Assembly (NCBI RefSeq): GCF_900156405.1 | Contig: NZ_FTNN01000007.1 | Span: 62,001 to 126,000, forward strand | Source: Shewanella morhuae | GTDB taxonomy: Bacteria; Pseudomonadota; Gammaproteobacteria; Enterobacterales; Shewanellaceae | DNA: 64,000 nt | Direction of reading: 5' to 3' | In this document: piece by piece, positions 36,487 through 46,353 of the stretch | Layout of the letters: each line of letters starts with the position of its first letter | How positions within the stretch are numbered: the stretch's first letter is position 1 | The notes under the pieces: model-generated | The model's input: the letters and a program-made list of their open reading frames with translations, nothing else | Told to the model about the DNA's origin: nothing | Database searches by the model: none | Translations under genes and position numbers: made by a program

Positions 36487-38610
36487 ATGGCTGTATATTT
36501 CTCGCGTTTATCCCATCCCTTTAAAACGTCAATACTGTATTCATCTGTCGCGATGGCGATGGGCTTAGTATCTATGCCGCACGCGATGGCTGACGCTAGC
36601 GAATTAGCTAATATTGAACGCTTAACAGTCCATGGCCAAACGATCGCAAACCGTAATGCACTCGGTTCAGCTGAAAATTTACTCAAAGGGCAAGGGGTAG
36701 ATTTCTCTGAAGCGGGAGGTGTATCAGCCTTGCCTATTCTCAATGGCATGATGGGCGATCGTATCAAAGTGCTCGTTGATGGCGCAGACATCACCGCTTC
36801 TTGTGCAAACCAAATGAATCCACCGCTTTCTTATATCTCAGCCAATCAAATCACCACAGCGGAAGTGATTGCGGGCGTATCACCCGTTAGTGCCGGTGGC
36901 GACAATATTGCAGGCGTGATTAAGGTTAGTAGCCTGAATCCTAAGTTTGGTGAAAGCGAGACAATTAAGTGGAATAGCGGCGATATTTCAACAGGATATC
37001 GCAGCGTGAGTGACGCCTTGTTACTCGGTGCCCAAGCGACGGTGGCCAGCAAAAATGTCAGCCTTAGTTATCAAGGCGCCTATGAAGATGCCAACAGTTA
37101 TAAAGATGGCAATGGCGACAAAGTGTTAGACACGCTGTACCGCGCCCAAAACCATGCGCTGACCGCAGCATGGCGTGATGATACGCAAGAGTTAGCCATC
37201 AAACTGACACACCAATATATTCCATTTCAAGGTTTTCCGAACCAATACATGGATATGACAGATAATAAGAGTTACGGTGCCCTCGCCCGCTATCAACTCA
37301 AACTCGACGATGACGGTGAGTTCAGTGCCCAATTCAACTGGCATGGTGTGAAGCACGAAATGGGCTTTTTCACCCCAGAAAAAATCGGCAAAATGCCAAT
37401 GAACACTGAGGGTGACGACTACAGCTATCAATTGCACTGGCGCTTGCCAATGGGCGATAACAGCACGTTATTAGTCGGCCAAGAATTCTATCTTTATCAA
37501 CTGAATGATGTTTGGCCTGCGGTGCCGGGCACTATGATGGCGCCTAATGACTATATCAATATCAACGATGGTGAACGCCGCCGCGCCGCCGTTTATGGCG
37601 AATGGCAGCAAGATATGAGTGCAAACTGGTGGTTATCGGCGGGCATTCGCTACGAGTATGTCACCACCAACACCGGTGAGGTCCAAGCCTATAGCCAAAC
37701 GCCGATGATGGGCATGCCTAATATGGATGCCGCAGCGGCACAGGCCTTTAATGCGATGGACAGAAAACGTGATGATAATCTTATTGATGCCACCTTGCTG
37801 GCCCGCTACCAATTATCGACTAATCAACAACTCGAGTTCGGCTTAGCTCGTAAAAATCGTACACCCAATTTGTACGAACGCTACAGTTGGGGTCTTGGTG
37901 CTATGGCGACCAAGATGATCGGTTGGTATGGCGATGGTAATGGTTATGTGGGTAATGCAGATCTTAAGCCTGAAACAGCCCATACACTAAGCGCAGCCTA
38001 TAAATATAATGGCGATCGTTGGCAAGCCTCTACCACGGCTTGGTATACCGCCGTCACCGATTATGTTGATGCAGAAGTGATCGGCAGCTTTAATAGCAAT
38101 ACACCAACAGATAAACGTAATCTGCTTAAGTTTACCAACCTCGATGCCAATCTTTATGGCGCTAAGTTCAACGCACTTTATCTATTTGCTGAAACGAGCG
38201 GCGGCAACTGGCAAGTTGCAGGCAACGTAAATGTGACCCGCGGTGAACGAGATAAAGGCAATGAGCCTTTATACCAAATCAAACCCTTGCAAACTGAGCT
38301 GGCGCTGCAACATCAGTTAGGTCAATGGGAAAACCGCCTTTCATGGCAATGGGTGGCGAATAAAGATCGTATCGATGACCGCCGCCTCGAAAATGAAACC
38401 GACAGCTACTCATTGATTAATTTGAGCAGCAGTATGAAATGGCAAGATTTTAGCGTCAGCTTCGCGGTCAATAACCTGCTCAACAGCGACTATGAGTTAC
38501 CACTGGGCGGTGTCAGCATTGCCGAGTTTAATGTCGATAACAGCAATGGCTTTAACCAAATTGCAGGGGCTGGCCGCTCATTCGAGCTCAGCGCAAGCTA
38601 TGTGTTTTAA
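36487..38610 (+). CDS. TonB-dependent outer-membrane receptor, OprC/NosA-like (copper)
   Basis: The start is at the ATG at 36487, with AAAGG seven bases upstream, in preference to 36472. The 707-residue product has a signal peptide (ending near PHAMA-DA), a plug domain (LTVHGQTIANRN, LPILNGMMGDRIKVLVDGAD, AGVSPVSAGGDNIAGVIKV) and a large beta-barrel ending in SASYVF. A Cys-x3-Met motif, CANQM (Cys106, Met110 by this start), sits in the plug before NPPLSYI. OprC of Pseudomonas uses such a CxxxM pair to bind copper. A Met-rich external loop (MMGMPNMD) fits this. So copper import is the likely role, inferred from these residues. Its stop codon abuts a 264-base miniature element. Confidence 0.85.
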   Translation: MAVYFSRLSHPFKTSILYSSVAMAMGLVSMPHAMADASELANIERLTVHGQTIANRNALGSAENLLKGQGVDFSEAGGVSALPILNGMMGDRIKVLVDGADITASCANQMNPPLSYISANQITTAEVIAGVSPVSAGGDNIAGVIKVSSLNPKFGESETIKWNSGDISTGYRSVSDALLLGAQATVASKNVSLSYQGAYEDANSYKDGNGDKVLDTLYRAQNHALTAAWRDDTQELAIKLTHQYIPFQGFPNQYMDMTDNKSYGALARYQLKLDDDGEFSAQFNWHGVKHEMGFFTPEKIGKMPMNTEGDDYSYQLHWRLPMGDNSTLLVGQEFYLYQLNDVWPAVPGTMMAPNDYININDGERRRAAVYGEWQQDMSANWWLSAGIRYEYVTTNTGEVQAYSQTPMMGMPNMDAAAAQAFNAMDRKRDDNLIDATLLARYQLSTNQQLEFGLARKNRTPNLYERYSWGLGAMATKMIGWYGDGNGYVGNADLKPETAHTLSAAYKYNGDRWQASTTAWYTAVTDYVDAEVIGSFNSNTPTDKRNLLKFTNLDANLYGAKFNALYLFAETSGGNWQVAGNVNVTRGERDKGNEPLYQIKPLQTELALQHQLGQWENRLSWQWVANKDRIDDRRLENETDSYSLINLSSSMKWQDFSVSFAVNNLLNSDYELPLGGVSIAEFNVDNSNGFNQIAGAGRSFELSASYVF

Positions 38611-38873
38611 TACCAACCACATTAAATATCTAATCAGTTCAGAGCCTCACAGGCATTTCAATCCGAGGCGCATTGACGCAGAAATGGTATTCCCTTTTAA
38701 GTCAATGCAACACGGGAGTGGGATGCCTGTGAGGCTCCCAAAGGGCGGGTTTCAACGCGCTTTATACTGCGTTTAAGGCTTTCGACAGAGCACCACTATG
38801 CCTTCAAGCCTTCGCCTTGTCTAAAGCGCGTTGAACTCCCGCTGAATGAACAGATATTTAATACGATTGGTAT
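38610..38873. mobile_element. MITE-like structured element abutting the copper-receptor gene
   Basis: About 264 bases with no gene. The ends are inverted repeats: ATACCAA...ATTAAATATCT at 38610-38631 against the reverse complement of 38852-38873, 19 of 22 bases matching, extended inward by GTTCA. Inside are two more inverted repeats: GAGCCTCACAGGCAT (38642-38656) with ATGCCTGTGAGGCTC (38723-38737), and TCAACGCGCTTTA (38752-38764) with TAAAGCGCGTTGA (38822-38834), the latter holding AAGGCTT/AAGCCTT. A strand could thus fold like a cloverleaf. It has no transposase; it is probably moved in trans. Its first base is the last base of the receptor stop codon. Confidence 0.75.
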
Positions 38874-38900
38874 AAGCTAACTGATTAATCCTTAAGCCAC

Positions 38901-38945
38901 AAAAAAGGGCAAGCAGATGAAATAACTCATCGCTTGCCCTTTTTT
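38901..38945. terminator. Strong bidirectional terminator
   Basis: GGGCAAGC and GCTTGCCC, with an inner GATGA/TCATC stem, are flanked by six A on the left and six T on the right. It lies between the converging receptor gene and pmbA and can end transcription from both sides. Confidence 0.88.
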
Positions 38946-39009
38946 ATGCGCTAAACGCATTCACAATCAGTCGCTAAAATTAGCTAAACGCTATCTAAAA
39001 CAATACCCA

Positions 39010-40353
39010 TTAGTTACCCGCGATTTTCATCTCAGATAACAAAATACCACCGGTACGAATCGATGAGCGCAGATCAAAATCCTTACTCACGGCTTGCACA
39101 CCGCGGAACATCTCTTTCAAGTTGCCCGCAATAGTGATCTCTTCAACTGGATATTGGATCTCACCATTTTCGACGTAAAAACCTGCAGCGCCGCGAGAAT
39201 AATCGCCCGTCACCATATTAACGCCTTGGCCCATAACTTCGGTCACAATCAAGCCTGTGCCCATGTTTTTTACCAATTCGTCAAAGGTTTGGCCCGTATG
39301 GGCGAGTGTCCAGTTATAGATCCCACCCGCATGGCCTGTATTAGTTAAACCTAACTTGCGCGCCGAATAGCTAGTCAGCAAATAGGTTTCTAACATACCA
39401 CGGTCGATAATACGTCTGTCTTGAGTCGCCACGCCTTCGCTATCGTAGTTCGCACTCGCTAGAGCGCCGAGTAAATGCGGCTGTTCTTCGATATTAAACC
39501 AATCAGGGAATATTTGAGTATTGATAGAGTCCAGTAAGAAACTGGATTTACGATAAATACTGCCGCCACTGATCGCGCCGATAAAGTGACCGATTAAGCC
39601 TGTTGCAATATCTGGGGCTAATAAAATCGGTAAGCGAGTTGTGGCGATTTTACGGGCGCCAAGACGACTGACGGTTTTCTCGGCAGTTTTTAAGCCTACG
39701 GTTTCAGGTGCAAGCATCTCGCTGAATTTACGGGCGATAGTGTAATCGTAATCCCGTTGCATATTGCCGTCACTGTCTTCACCAATAACGCTACAGCTCA
39801 AACTATAACGCGAGCTGCAATAGCCGTTCAAAAAACCATGGCTATTACCGTACACTTTAACCGACGTATGGGCATTGGCGCTGGCGCCGTCAGAATTATT
39901 GATACGCGGATCGGCATCAAGCGCCGCAGTTTCGGCGCGAATGGCCAGTTGCGCTAACTCATCAGGGGAAATATCTTCTGGATAATATAGTTGTAGATCG
40001 CGGATCTTCGTTGCCATTAATGCTTTGTCGGCAAGACCACTGAAAGGATCGGGCGAAGTATAACGGGCAATATCATCGGCCGCTTTTACCGCTAAGGCAA
40101 TCGCCTCAGGGCTCAAATCTGACGTCGATGAGCTGCCTTTGCAACCATCGCGGTAAACCGTAATCCCTAATGCACCATCTTTATTAAATTCAACGGTTTC
40201 GATTTCTTTTAAACGGGTAGAAACCGACAAACCTTGCTGTTTACTGATCGCCACTTCGGCAGCGTTCGTTCCTAATTTATTGGCATATTCCAGCGCCACG
40301 GCCACCGCATCTTTCAGCGCGCCTAATTCACTATCGATTCGATTTAAAGACAC
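39010..40353 (-). CDS. pmbA: Metalloprotease PmbA (TldE)
   Basis: A 447-residue protein with a GTG start chosen at 40353, which aligns best with family N-termini (SLNRIDSELGALKDAVAVAL); the frame is open to a TTG at 40401 whose extra 16 residues rich in Cys look unnatural. Landmarks: AAEVAISKQQGLSVSTRLKE, VEFNKDGALGITVYRDGCKG, IARYTSPDPFSGLADKALM and GVNMVTGDYSRGAAGFYVENGE near the C-terminus. PmbA forms a heterodimer with TldD and trims modified peptides (microcin precursor) and CcdA. The TldD gene is at 48871-50319. Divergent from darP, as in E. coli and many relatives. Confidence 0.95.
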   Translation of the reverse strand: MSLNRIDSELGALKDAVAVALEYANKLGTNAAEVAISKQQGLSVSTRLKEIETVEFNKDGALGITVYRDGCKGSSSTSDLSPEAIALAVKAADDIARYTSPDPFSGLADKALMATKIRDLQLYYPEDISPDELAQLAIRAETAALDADPRINNSDGASANAHTSVKVYGNSHGFLNGYCSSRYSLSCSVIGEDSDGNMQRDYDYTIARKFSEMLAPETVGLKTAEKTVSRLGARKIATTRLPILLAPDIATGLIGHFIGAISGGSIYRKSSFLLDSINTQIFPDWFNIEEQPHLLGALASANYDSEGVATQDRRIIDRGMLETYLLTSYSARKLGLTNTGHAGGIYNWTLAHTGQTFDELVKNMGTGLIVTEVMGQGVNMVTGDYSRGAAGFYVENGEIQYPVEEITIAGNLKEMFRGVQAVSKDFDLRSSIRTGGILLSEMKIAGN

Positions 40354-40583
40354 AAAGCTACTCTTTCGTTGTCGGCAATGGTCGTAGCATAACAAACACA
40401 AATCCCATTCACATTAATTATTCGTGCTAACCCGCAGCCAATAAGGTGGCTGCACTGAAAATAGCTGAAAACGTAGTGTCTAACAGAAAACGGGCAGCAA
40501 TCTCGGAATCAGCACATTCACCTAGGCGATTTTTAGCTGGGGATGTTATTATTAGCCAGTATATTACTTGAGGTTTTATCTAT

Positions 40584-41120
40584 ATGAAGATTGTTGGTGA
40601 TTCAGAACATTTTAAACAGCCCTACGACATCGATGAAGATTATGTCAGCAGCAAAACAACGGACAAGCGTGATAGCGAAGCCGTGCAAAAAGTCGGTATG
40701 GAGCTTGTTTCACTGAGCAAGACTCAGCTAGATAAAATCGAGCTGGATGAGTTTTTGTACGACGCTATTCTGCAAACGCGTAAAATCAAGGTCAATACTG
40801 AGGCTTATCGTCGCCACATGCAGTATATCGGCAAGTTGATGCGTAATTTTGATATCGAACCAATTAAAGCGTCACTCGCTATCGTGTTGAATAAAAACAA
40901 CAACGAGACAGCTAAGTTACAAATGTTCGAAAAAATGCGTGAACGCTTACTGACCCAAGGTGACGAAGAAATTCAAACCGTAGTCGAGCATTATCCGCAA
41001 TTAGATAGACAAAAATTGCGTACTTTGGTGCGTCAAGCCACCAAGGAACTCGCTAAAGGTACCGATTCAAAATCATCTAAAGAACTGTTTAAATACCTAC
41101 GCGGCGAAATTCAAGACTAA
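40584..41120 (+). CDS. darP: Ribosome-associated protein DarP (YjgA, DUF615)
   Basis: A 178-residue, charged, helical protein of the DUF615/YjgA family, which binds late 50S ribosomal precursors and helps 50S assembly. Landmarks are DYVSSKTTDKRDSEAVQKVG, LDKIELDEFLYDAI, NTEAYRRHMQYIGKLMRN, FEKMRERLL and KELFKYLRGEI. Divergent from pmbA, its usual neighbour, which supports the call. TGAGG precedes the ATG. The next gene starts about 28 bases after its stop and may be co-transcribed. Confidence 0.92.
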   Translation: MKIVGDSEHFKQPYDIDEDYVSSKTTDKRDSEAVQKVGMELVSLSKTQLDKIELDEFLYDAILQTRKIKVNTEAYRRHMQYIGKLMRNFDIEPIKASLAIVLNKNNNETAKLQMFEKMRERLLTQGDEEIQTVVEHYPQLDRQKLRTLVRQATKELAKGTDSKSSKELFKYLRGEIQD

Positions 41121-41148
41121 TCGACTTCAGCTCACAAGGATGTTGCTT

Positions 41149-43680
41149 ATGCGACTTAGCAAAACATTATGTAGCCTAGCTTTGCTTTTTATTGGACTAT
41201 TTGGACTTGGGGCCTGTAATGGCCCTGCGGACGAAGATAACGGTGGTACAGATGCCACTGACGGTATCTATAAACTGTCTATCGACTTTACAACCTTATC
41301 AGGTACTGAATGCGCTAGTTTTACGTCACGCCAAAGCTTTCCTAAAGAGACAAAGTTTTGTGCCGTCGCGAAGTTAAAAAAAGGCTCCGCCACCGTCAGT
41401 AATCAGAAAGTCGACTTTACGACAGACCTTGGTGTATTAACACCGAGTAGCAAACTAACCGATAATAACGGTGAAGCCATTATTATCATTAGTAATCCTG
41501 ATTTACTTGTCAATGCAGGGACAATTACTGCAACGACAACCCCAAATGATTCCACAACGGCGCTAACAGCTACACGTAATTTTGAGTTTTTAACTACTGT
41601 TGATGGCACCTCTCCAATTCCAGCAACACCTAAACTCAGCGCCAGTATTTTAAACAACTCAGCTTTAGTGACTCGTTTTAAAGTCGACGAGTCAGTGCAA
41701 CTGCAAGCCATATTGCTCGATAGCGCAAGTAACGGCATCGACGGCGTTAAAGTCACGTTTACTGCAGGTTCAGCAGCGCTTAATCCAGCCAGTACATTGA
41801 CCGACACCCAAGGCATTGCGCAGGTGACCTACACGCCAAGTGCGACTGAATTAGGGGCAAACACCTTAACGGTAACCGCTGACTATCAAGGTCAATCACT
41901 GCAAACCAGCAGTTTGTATGAAGTATTGAGTAAAGATGCGGTCAATCAAGAAGGTACGCTGAAACTCGGCTCGTTCAATGGCACAGTATTCAATGAAAAC
42001 ACCTTGGCAAGCACCTTAACAGCCGATACTAATGGCACTTACAAGGTTAGCGCCGGAGGCAGTTTTGGCGTGAACGCAAGTTTAGTGTTAGTGGCTAATG
42101 ATGGCACCATTACGCGAGTACAATCCCCTTCTTCTATTAGTTTTAGCTCTGATTGCACCAGCAACAATAGTGCGACCCTTGATACGCCAGTGACCACCTT
42201 ATCGGGTAATGCCAGTTCAACTTTCCAAGACACGAAATGTAGTGGTAATAGTGAACGTAGCGACCAGATTATTGCCACAACAGTGGTGGGCAATCAAACA
42301 CTCACGGCGAGTTTCCCGTTTACCTTGCAACGCCAAACGCTTGCTAGCTTAAGTTTTGAATCAGCTGAGCCTAAGCAAATTCGTATCAAAGGTGCGGGCG
42401 GCACAGGTTCAAACGAATCCTCTTTAGTCAGCTTTAAAGTCACCAGTGCTAATGGACAACCTGCAGCGCAACAAAAGGTGAGTTTTGAACTTGATACCGT
42501 TGTTGGCGGCTTAAGTTTTGCTAATGGCACCGCTAATGCACAAGGCCAAACTAACTCCCAAGGCATCACAAGTGTGCGCGTGTTATCGGGCACTGTGCCC
42601 ACACCTGTGCGCGTGGTTGCCACAGCCGTTGATGCCGATACTAAAGAGGTTATTACTAGTCAATCGGAGCAACTGACAATCAATACTGGCTTACCGCAAC
42701 AGCTTGGATTTAGCCTATCGAGCAGTAATCCCAATCCTGAGGCTGCTAGTATTGACGGAGAAAAAGTCACAGTTATAGCAAGACTTTCAGATAGTTTCGG
42801 TAACCCAGCGCCAAATGATACCACCGTCAACTTCACTACTGAAGGTGGCCAAATAGAGCCTAGCTGCTTAACCCTAGATGGTGCCTGTAGCGTAAATTGG
42901 ACATCATCTAACCCTAGAGTCACAGATCACCGCATAACCATTTTAGCCTATGCTTTAGGTCACGAAACCTTCTTCGATACTAACGGTAACAACCAATTTG
43001 ATGCCGCCGATGGCACCGCAATCATAAAGGCGTGTTTACAAGATGGGGCAGCTGTTAGCTGTAGTGGCAACGGCTTAGATATTGAGACGTTCCACAGTTC
43101 CGGCTTTAGCGATTTACCAACCGCTTTTCGGGATGATAACGAAAACTTTGCCTACGACTCAGGTGAACCTTATTTTGATAATCTTGCTGCCGTCACTTAT
43201 TCCGGCGCCGATGGTCTTTTTAATGGCCCCCAATGTGTCGAAAATTTATGTGGTTTAAATCAAGCCAATAAAACCTATGTACGCAAAGCGGTAGTCATGG
43301 TCATGTCGGGCTCAAAGGCATACTTCACTCTCTGGCAAGATGGCGTGAAAGTATATGAAGACCGTAAAGGGCAAAATATTCTGGATAATCTCAGCGCAAT
43401 CAAACCTATTAACGCAGGGGTAAGTAGTAAATTCACCGTTCAATTTTATGATGATGCCGATCAAATTATGCCATCAGCAACCACCCTTGGCGTAACAGTA
43501 ACGGAAGGTAAGCTCGTCTATAACCCATTTACTGTGAGCAAAACCAATAAAGCCGATGCAGCTACCACGAGTTTCTCTCTTGAAAAAAATGCACTGCCAA
43601 TGAATAGCCAAGTATTGATCACGGTTAAAACACCTAGTGGTAACACATCAGAGTTAAAATTTGACGTCAGCTTGCTATAG
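41149..43680 (+). CDS. Large Ig-like-domain lipoprotein
   Basis: The ATG at 41149 is chosen since AAGGA lies 8 bases upstream; an ATG at 41140 overlaps that site. The 843-residue product has a lipoprotein signal (LLFIGLFGLGAC, lipobox with Cys23) followed by an acidic linker (GPADEDNGGTDATDG) and then several bacterial Ig-like (Big_1, invasin-type) domains, seen as repeats such as VKVTFTAGSAALNPASTLTD, GIAQVTYTPSATELGANTLT and VSFELDTVVGGLSFANGTAN with GITSVRVLSG. The C-terminal part has a calcium-loop-like segment TNGNNQFDAADGT and later DDNENFAYDSGEPYFDN. Likely a surface or periplasmic adhesin-like lipoprotein; function unknown. Follows darP, terminator at 43699. Confidence 0.82.
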   Translation: MRLSKTLCSLALLFIGLFGLGACNGPADEDNGGTDATDGIYKLSIDFTTLSGTECASFTSRQSFPKETKFCAVAKLKKGSATVSNQKVDFTTDLGVLTPSSKLTDNNGEAIIIISNPDLLVNAGTITATTTPNDSTTALTATRNFEFLTTVDGTSPIPATPKLSASILNNSALVTRFKVDESVQLQAILLDSASNGIDGVKVTFTAGSAALNPASTLTDTQGIAQVTYTPSATELGANTLTVTADYQGQSLQTSSLYEVLSKDAVNQEGTLKLGSFNGTVFNENTLASTLTADTNGTYKVSAGGSFGVNASLVLVANDGTITRVQSPSSISFSSDCTSNNSATLDTPVTTLSGNASSTFQDTKCSGNSERSDQIIATTVVGNQTLTASFPFTLQRQTLASLSFESAEPKQIRIKGAGGTGSNESSLVSFKVTSANGQPAAQQKVSFELDTVVGGLSFANGTANAQGQTNSQGITSVRVLSGTVPTPVRVVATAVDADTKEVITSQSEQLTINTGLPQQLGFSLSSSNPNPEAASIDGEKVTVIARLSDSFGNPAPNDTTVNFTTEGGQIEPSCLTLDGACSVNWTSSNPRVTDHRITILAYALGHETFFDTNGNNQFDAADGTAIIKACLQDGAAVSCSGNGLDIETFHSSGFSDLPTAFRDDNENFAYDSGEPYFDNLAAVTYSGADGLFNGPQCVENLCGLNQANKTYVRKAVVMVMSGSKAYFTLWQDGVKVYEDRKGQNILDNLSAIKPINAGVSSKFTVQFYDDADQIMPSATTLGVTVTEGKLVYNPFTVSKTNKADAATTSFSLEKNALPMNSQVLITVKTPSGNTSELKFDVSLL

Positions 43681-43698
43681 CAAGCTGCTTTTCCTCTT

Positions 43699-43729
43699 AA
43701 AAAATACCCGCTCAAGCGGGTATTTTTTT
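43699..43729 (+). terminator. Terminator of the Ig-like lipoprotein gene
   Basis: AATACCCGCT-CA-AGCGGGTATT flanked by A and followed by T7, about 18 bases after the stop codon. Confidence 0.88.
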
Positions 43730-43911
43730 GGAAAATGAGTTCAGTCTGTTGATCAATACTCTTATCAGCCTGCTGAACTAGTGCGATATGAATTAGGCGT
43801 TATGAATTAGTGCGCTAGAAAGCCGCGACCAAGTGAGCAGAGGTTGAGTCGATATCAATAGATATGCTGCGTGTTACTGGCAAGATAGTGCTTATCAATG
43901 GCTCCAAAACA

Positions 43912-45060
43912 CTAACCCACTTGCGCTTGTAATAACCTAACTCTGCGTTTAACTCCCAAAATAGCTAAACCAAAAAAGACGGCAAACAAGCCCCAGAGTT
44001 GTAGCCATTTTGGCATCACACTCGCCCAAGTTGCACCCATTTGATTGAGTTCTAGCATGCCCATAATTGCGGGTACTGCAGGGATAAACTGCGAACCTAA
44101 CACTAAAGGTTCAGGGATCAATGCCAGCGGCCAAACAAAACCAGATACAAATAGGATAGGCATAGAAATCAACAACAATACTTGGGTCGGTAAATCGCGA
44201 CGAGTAAATAAGCTGCTCATCGCGATACCTGCAGCGGCGGTTGCCAGTAAAAAAGGCAATAGCCACAGCGCAACTAAACCAAGACTGGCTTGAATACTCA
44301 CGTTATACCAGTGGTAACAGTAACCGACATAAAAGCTAGTAAAACATATATAAATCAACATAAAGGCGAGTATTCGACCACATATCAACTGTACAGGTGA
44401 TACCTGCTGCCAATAGCCCTTTTGGCGCCATTGCCCTGCCCCTAAAATACCTGTGCCTATCAGTAAGGTTTGATGCAAAATCAGCAAAAACAGCCCAGGT
44501 ACTACATAGGGCGTATAACCTAAACTAGGATTAAAGGCGGGCACACTATTAAGGTGAATCGAATTTAAGCTTTGCTGTGCTTGCTTAGGATTTTGCCCCT
44601 GAGCCAACATACCAATTAACTGTACTTGTTTGCCCGCGTCCATCCCCGCACTGACTAAGCCTTCGGCAACCGCAGAATAAATCAAGAAATAGCTAGCATC
44701 GCCACCATAACTTAAGGTTACTCCTTTACCCAACAATAAGTCGCGGCGAAACCCTTCTGGGATCACCAATAAACCATGGGATTTAGCTGTCTCAATATAA
44801 CGCTTTGCTGCGGTGATTGAACCAACTTGCCCTATCACTTGGATTTTTGCGCTGGCATCGGCATGGCGGATCAACTGACGACTTAAGGAAGAATGGTCTA
44901 AATCCACCACGATCAGTTGTTGTTCAGTCGGTACTTGGTGCAAATAAGGTAACGGATATAACACCGAATAAAACAGTACGCCGCCAAATAAGGTTACCGC
45001 AATAGCTTTATCGCTAATGATGGCTTTAAGTTCAGTCAACATCAGTTGCCACATATTCAT
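43912..45060 (-). CDS. ABC-2 type permease, second of a pair
   Basis: A start at the ATG at 45060 gives 382 residues and begins 2 bases after the upstream stop (TAGGATG); the frame is open to 45099, inside the previous gene. One N-terminal helix (AIAVTLFGGVLFYSVLYPLP) is followed by a large periplasmic domain (to about residue 160, with VVDLDHSSLSRQLIRHAD) and five C-terminal helices, the plan of the YhhJ/YbhS export permeases. The closing ABC-2 signature-like stretch includes SMPILFVSGFVWPLALIPEP. The two permeases of this operon would form a heterodimer for export. No ATPase gene accompanies them. The substrate is unknown. Confidence 0.85.
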   Translation of the reverse strand: MNMWQLMLTELKAIISDKAIAVTLFGGVLFYSVLYPLPYLHQVPTEQQLIVVDLDHSSLSRQLIRHADASAKIQVIGQVGSITAAKRYIETAKSHGLLVIPEGFRRDLLLGKGVTLSYGGDASYFLIYSAVAEGLVSAGMDAGKQVQLIGMLAQGQNPKQAQQSLNSIHLNSVPAFNPSLGYTPYVVPGLFLLILHQTLLIGTGILGAGQWRQKGYWQQVSPVQLICGRILAFMLIYICFTSFYVGYCYHWYNVSIQASLGLVALWLLPFLLATAAAGIAMSSLFTRRDLPTQVLLLISMPILFVSGFVWPLALIPEPLVLGSQFIPAVPAIMGMLELNQMGATWASVMPKWLQLWGLFAVFFGLAILGVKRRVRLLQAQVG

Positions 45061-45061
45061 C

Positions 45062-46348
45062 CTATTGCCCCTTTGCTGGCTGAGTTGCATCAGAGTCATA
45101 TACGGTTACCGCGCTAGTCGCGTTAACTGTAATAGGCAGTAATTTACGTGATAGAAAATAAATCACCGGCAACAGGCAGAGAAAGCCCCAATAGCTGCTG
45201 AGCTGGTTCGCCACATTCGGTAATGCAGCGCCATAACTGACAACGCTCACATGGGACTCAATATAATGACTCGATGGCATGATAAGTCGCCACCACTGGG
45301 CCAATTGTGGCATTTCATGGGTGGGAAACGTGATCCCCATAAAGGCAAAGGCGGGGGCGAATAAGGCCGTGCAAAAGCTAATCACTCGCGCACTATCGCG
45401 CATCACCACAAATACCAATAGCACTAAGCTCCACACCGCCAGTAACATCACTGATTGCGCTAACAGTAGTGAGGCTAAACTGCCTGCAACTGGCAATCCG
45501 AGATACAGGTACAGCCACACTAGGATAAAGCCGCCTTGCAGCATTAATATCGGCGTAAATAACACCATTTTCGCCAGCACTTTAGGCCAAAAAGCCACAG
45601 TCAGCACATTTGATACGCCATGATAAGTATCAGAATCGACATTCATTGGGTTTAAGTGCAGCTCTCGATTTAAGCTGTTAGCCATCACTAACATCGATAA
45701 TAGCTGCCACAGCGCCACCAGCACTGGCGGCACTAAAAAGCCAATGTAATTATTATTTCGGTTAAACAGCGCCGTAGTTTGACTTTTGACTGGACTTAAA
45801 TTGACCGCCACTTGGGATTTTGGCGTCCCGCTAGCCAACTGCTTTAAGCCCGCAACATGCAATAAGCCTTCGCCAAGGCTCAGCTGAATTTGGCTTGAGA
45901 GTAACTTACCCACTAGTAAAAACTGGCTGTTATAGCGCACATCTATCGTAGGTTTATGACCCGTGAGTAAATCTTTTTTCATATCATAGGGAAAAACCAC
46001 AATCGCGTAGACTTTTGCCTGCTGCATGGCCGTTACAGCCGCAGTGAGATCGGTAAAGTTTTGTGGCTCAGTCACAGGATTAGCCTTCAACTGACGGGTC
46101 AGCATACGGCTCAGTTGACTATGATCTTGATCGACAATCGCCACCGGCAGTTGCCTTGGCAAACCAGCACTGAATAACCACCACAGGCAAAAAATCCCTA
46201 ACAGCGGAATATAACTGACTAAAGCTAATTGCCAAGGGTCGTGCCACAGGGCGCGCAGCTCACGGCGCACCAACGCGATAAAACTAATGCGCGAGGGTGA
46301 CTGCTGACTATTGTCCACCGTATTGGTGTCTGGCGTGCGTTCAGTCAC
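45062..46348 (-). CDS. ABC-2 type permease, first of a pair
   Basis: A 428-residue inner-membrane protein of the same YhhJ/YbhR type as its downstream neighbour: a basic cytoplasmic start (VRRELRALWHDPWQLALVSY), one helix (LLGIFCLWWLF), a periplasmic domain with VAIVDQDHSQLSRMLTRQLK, and five or six C-terminal helices ending at LCLLPVIYFLSRKLLP. The closing loop has FAPAFAFMGITFPTHEMP. It sits 5 bases after the HlyD gene. Such pairs normally work with an ABC ATPase (as RbbA or YbhF), which is missing here; the ATPase may be encoded elsewhere or energy may come otherwise. Confidence 0.85.
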   Translation of the reverse strand: MTERTPDTNTVDNSQQSPSRISFIALVRRELRALWHDPWQLALVSYIPLLGIFCLWWLFSAGLPRQLPVAIVDQDHSQLSRMLTRQLKANPVTEPQNFTDLTAAVTAMQQAKVYAIVVFPYDMKKDLLTGHKPTIDVRYNSQFLLVGKLLSSQIQLSLGEGLLHVAGLKQLASGTPKSQVAVNLSPVKSQTTALFNRNNNYIGFLVPPVLVALWQLLSMLVMANSLNRELHLNPMNVDSDTYHGVSNVLTVAFWPKVLAKMVLFTPILMLQGGFILVWLYLYLGLPVAGSLASLLLAQSVMLLAVWSLVLLVFVVMRDSARVISFCTALFAPAFAFMGITFPTHEMPQLAQWWRLIMPSSHYIESHVSVVSYGAALPNVANQLSSYWGFLCLLPVIYFLSRKLLPITVNATSAVTVYDSDATQPAKGQ

Positions 46349-46353
46349 AGCCC

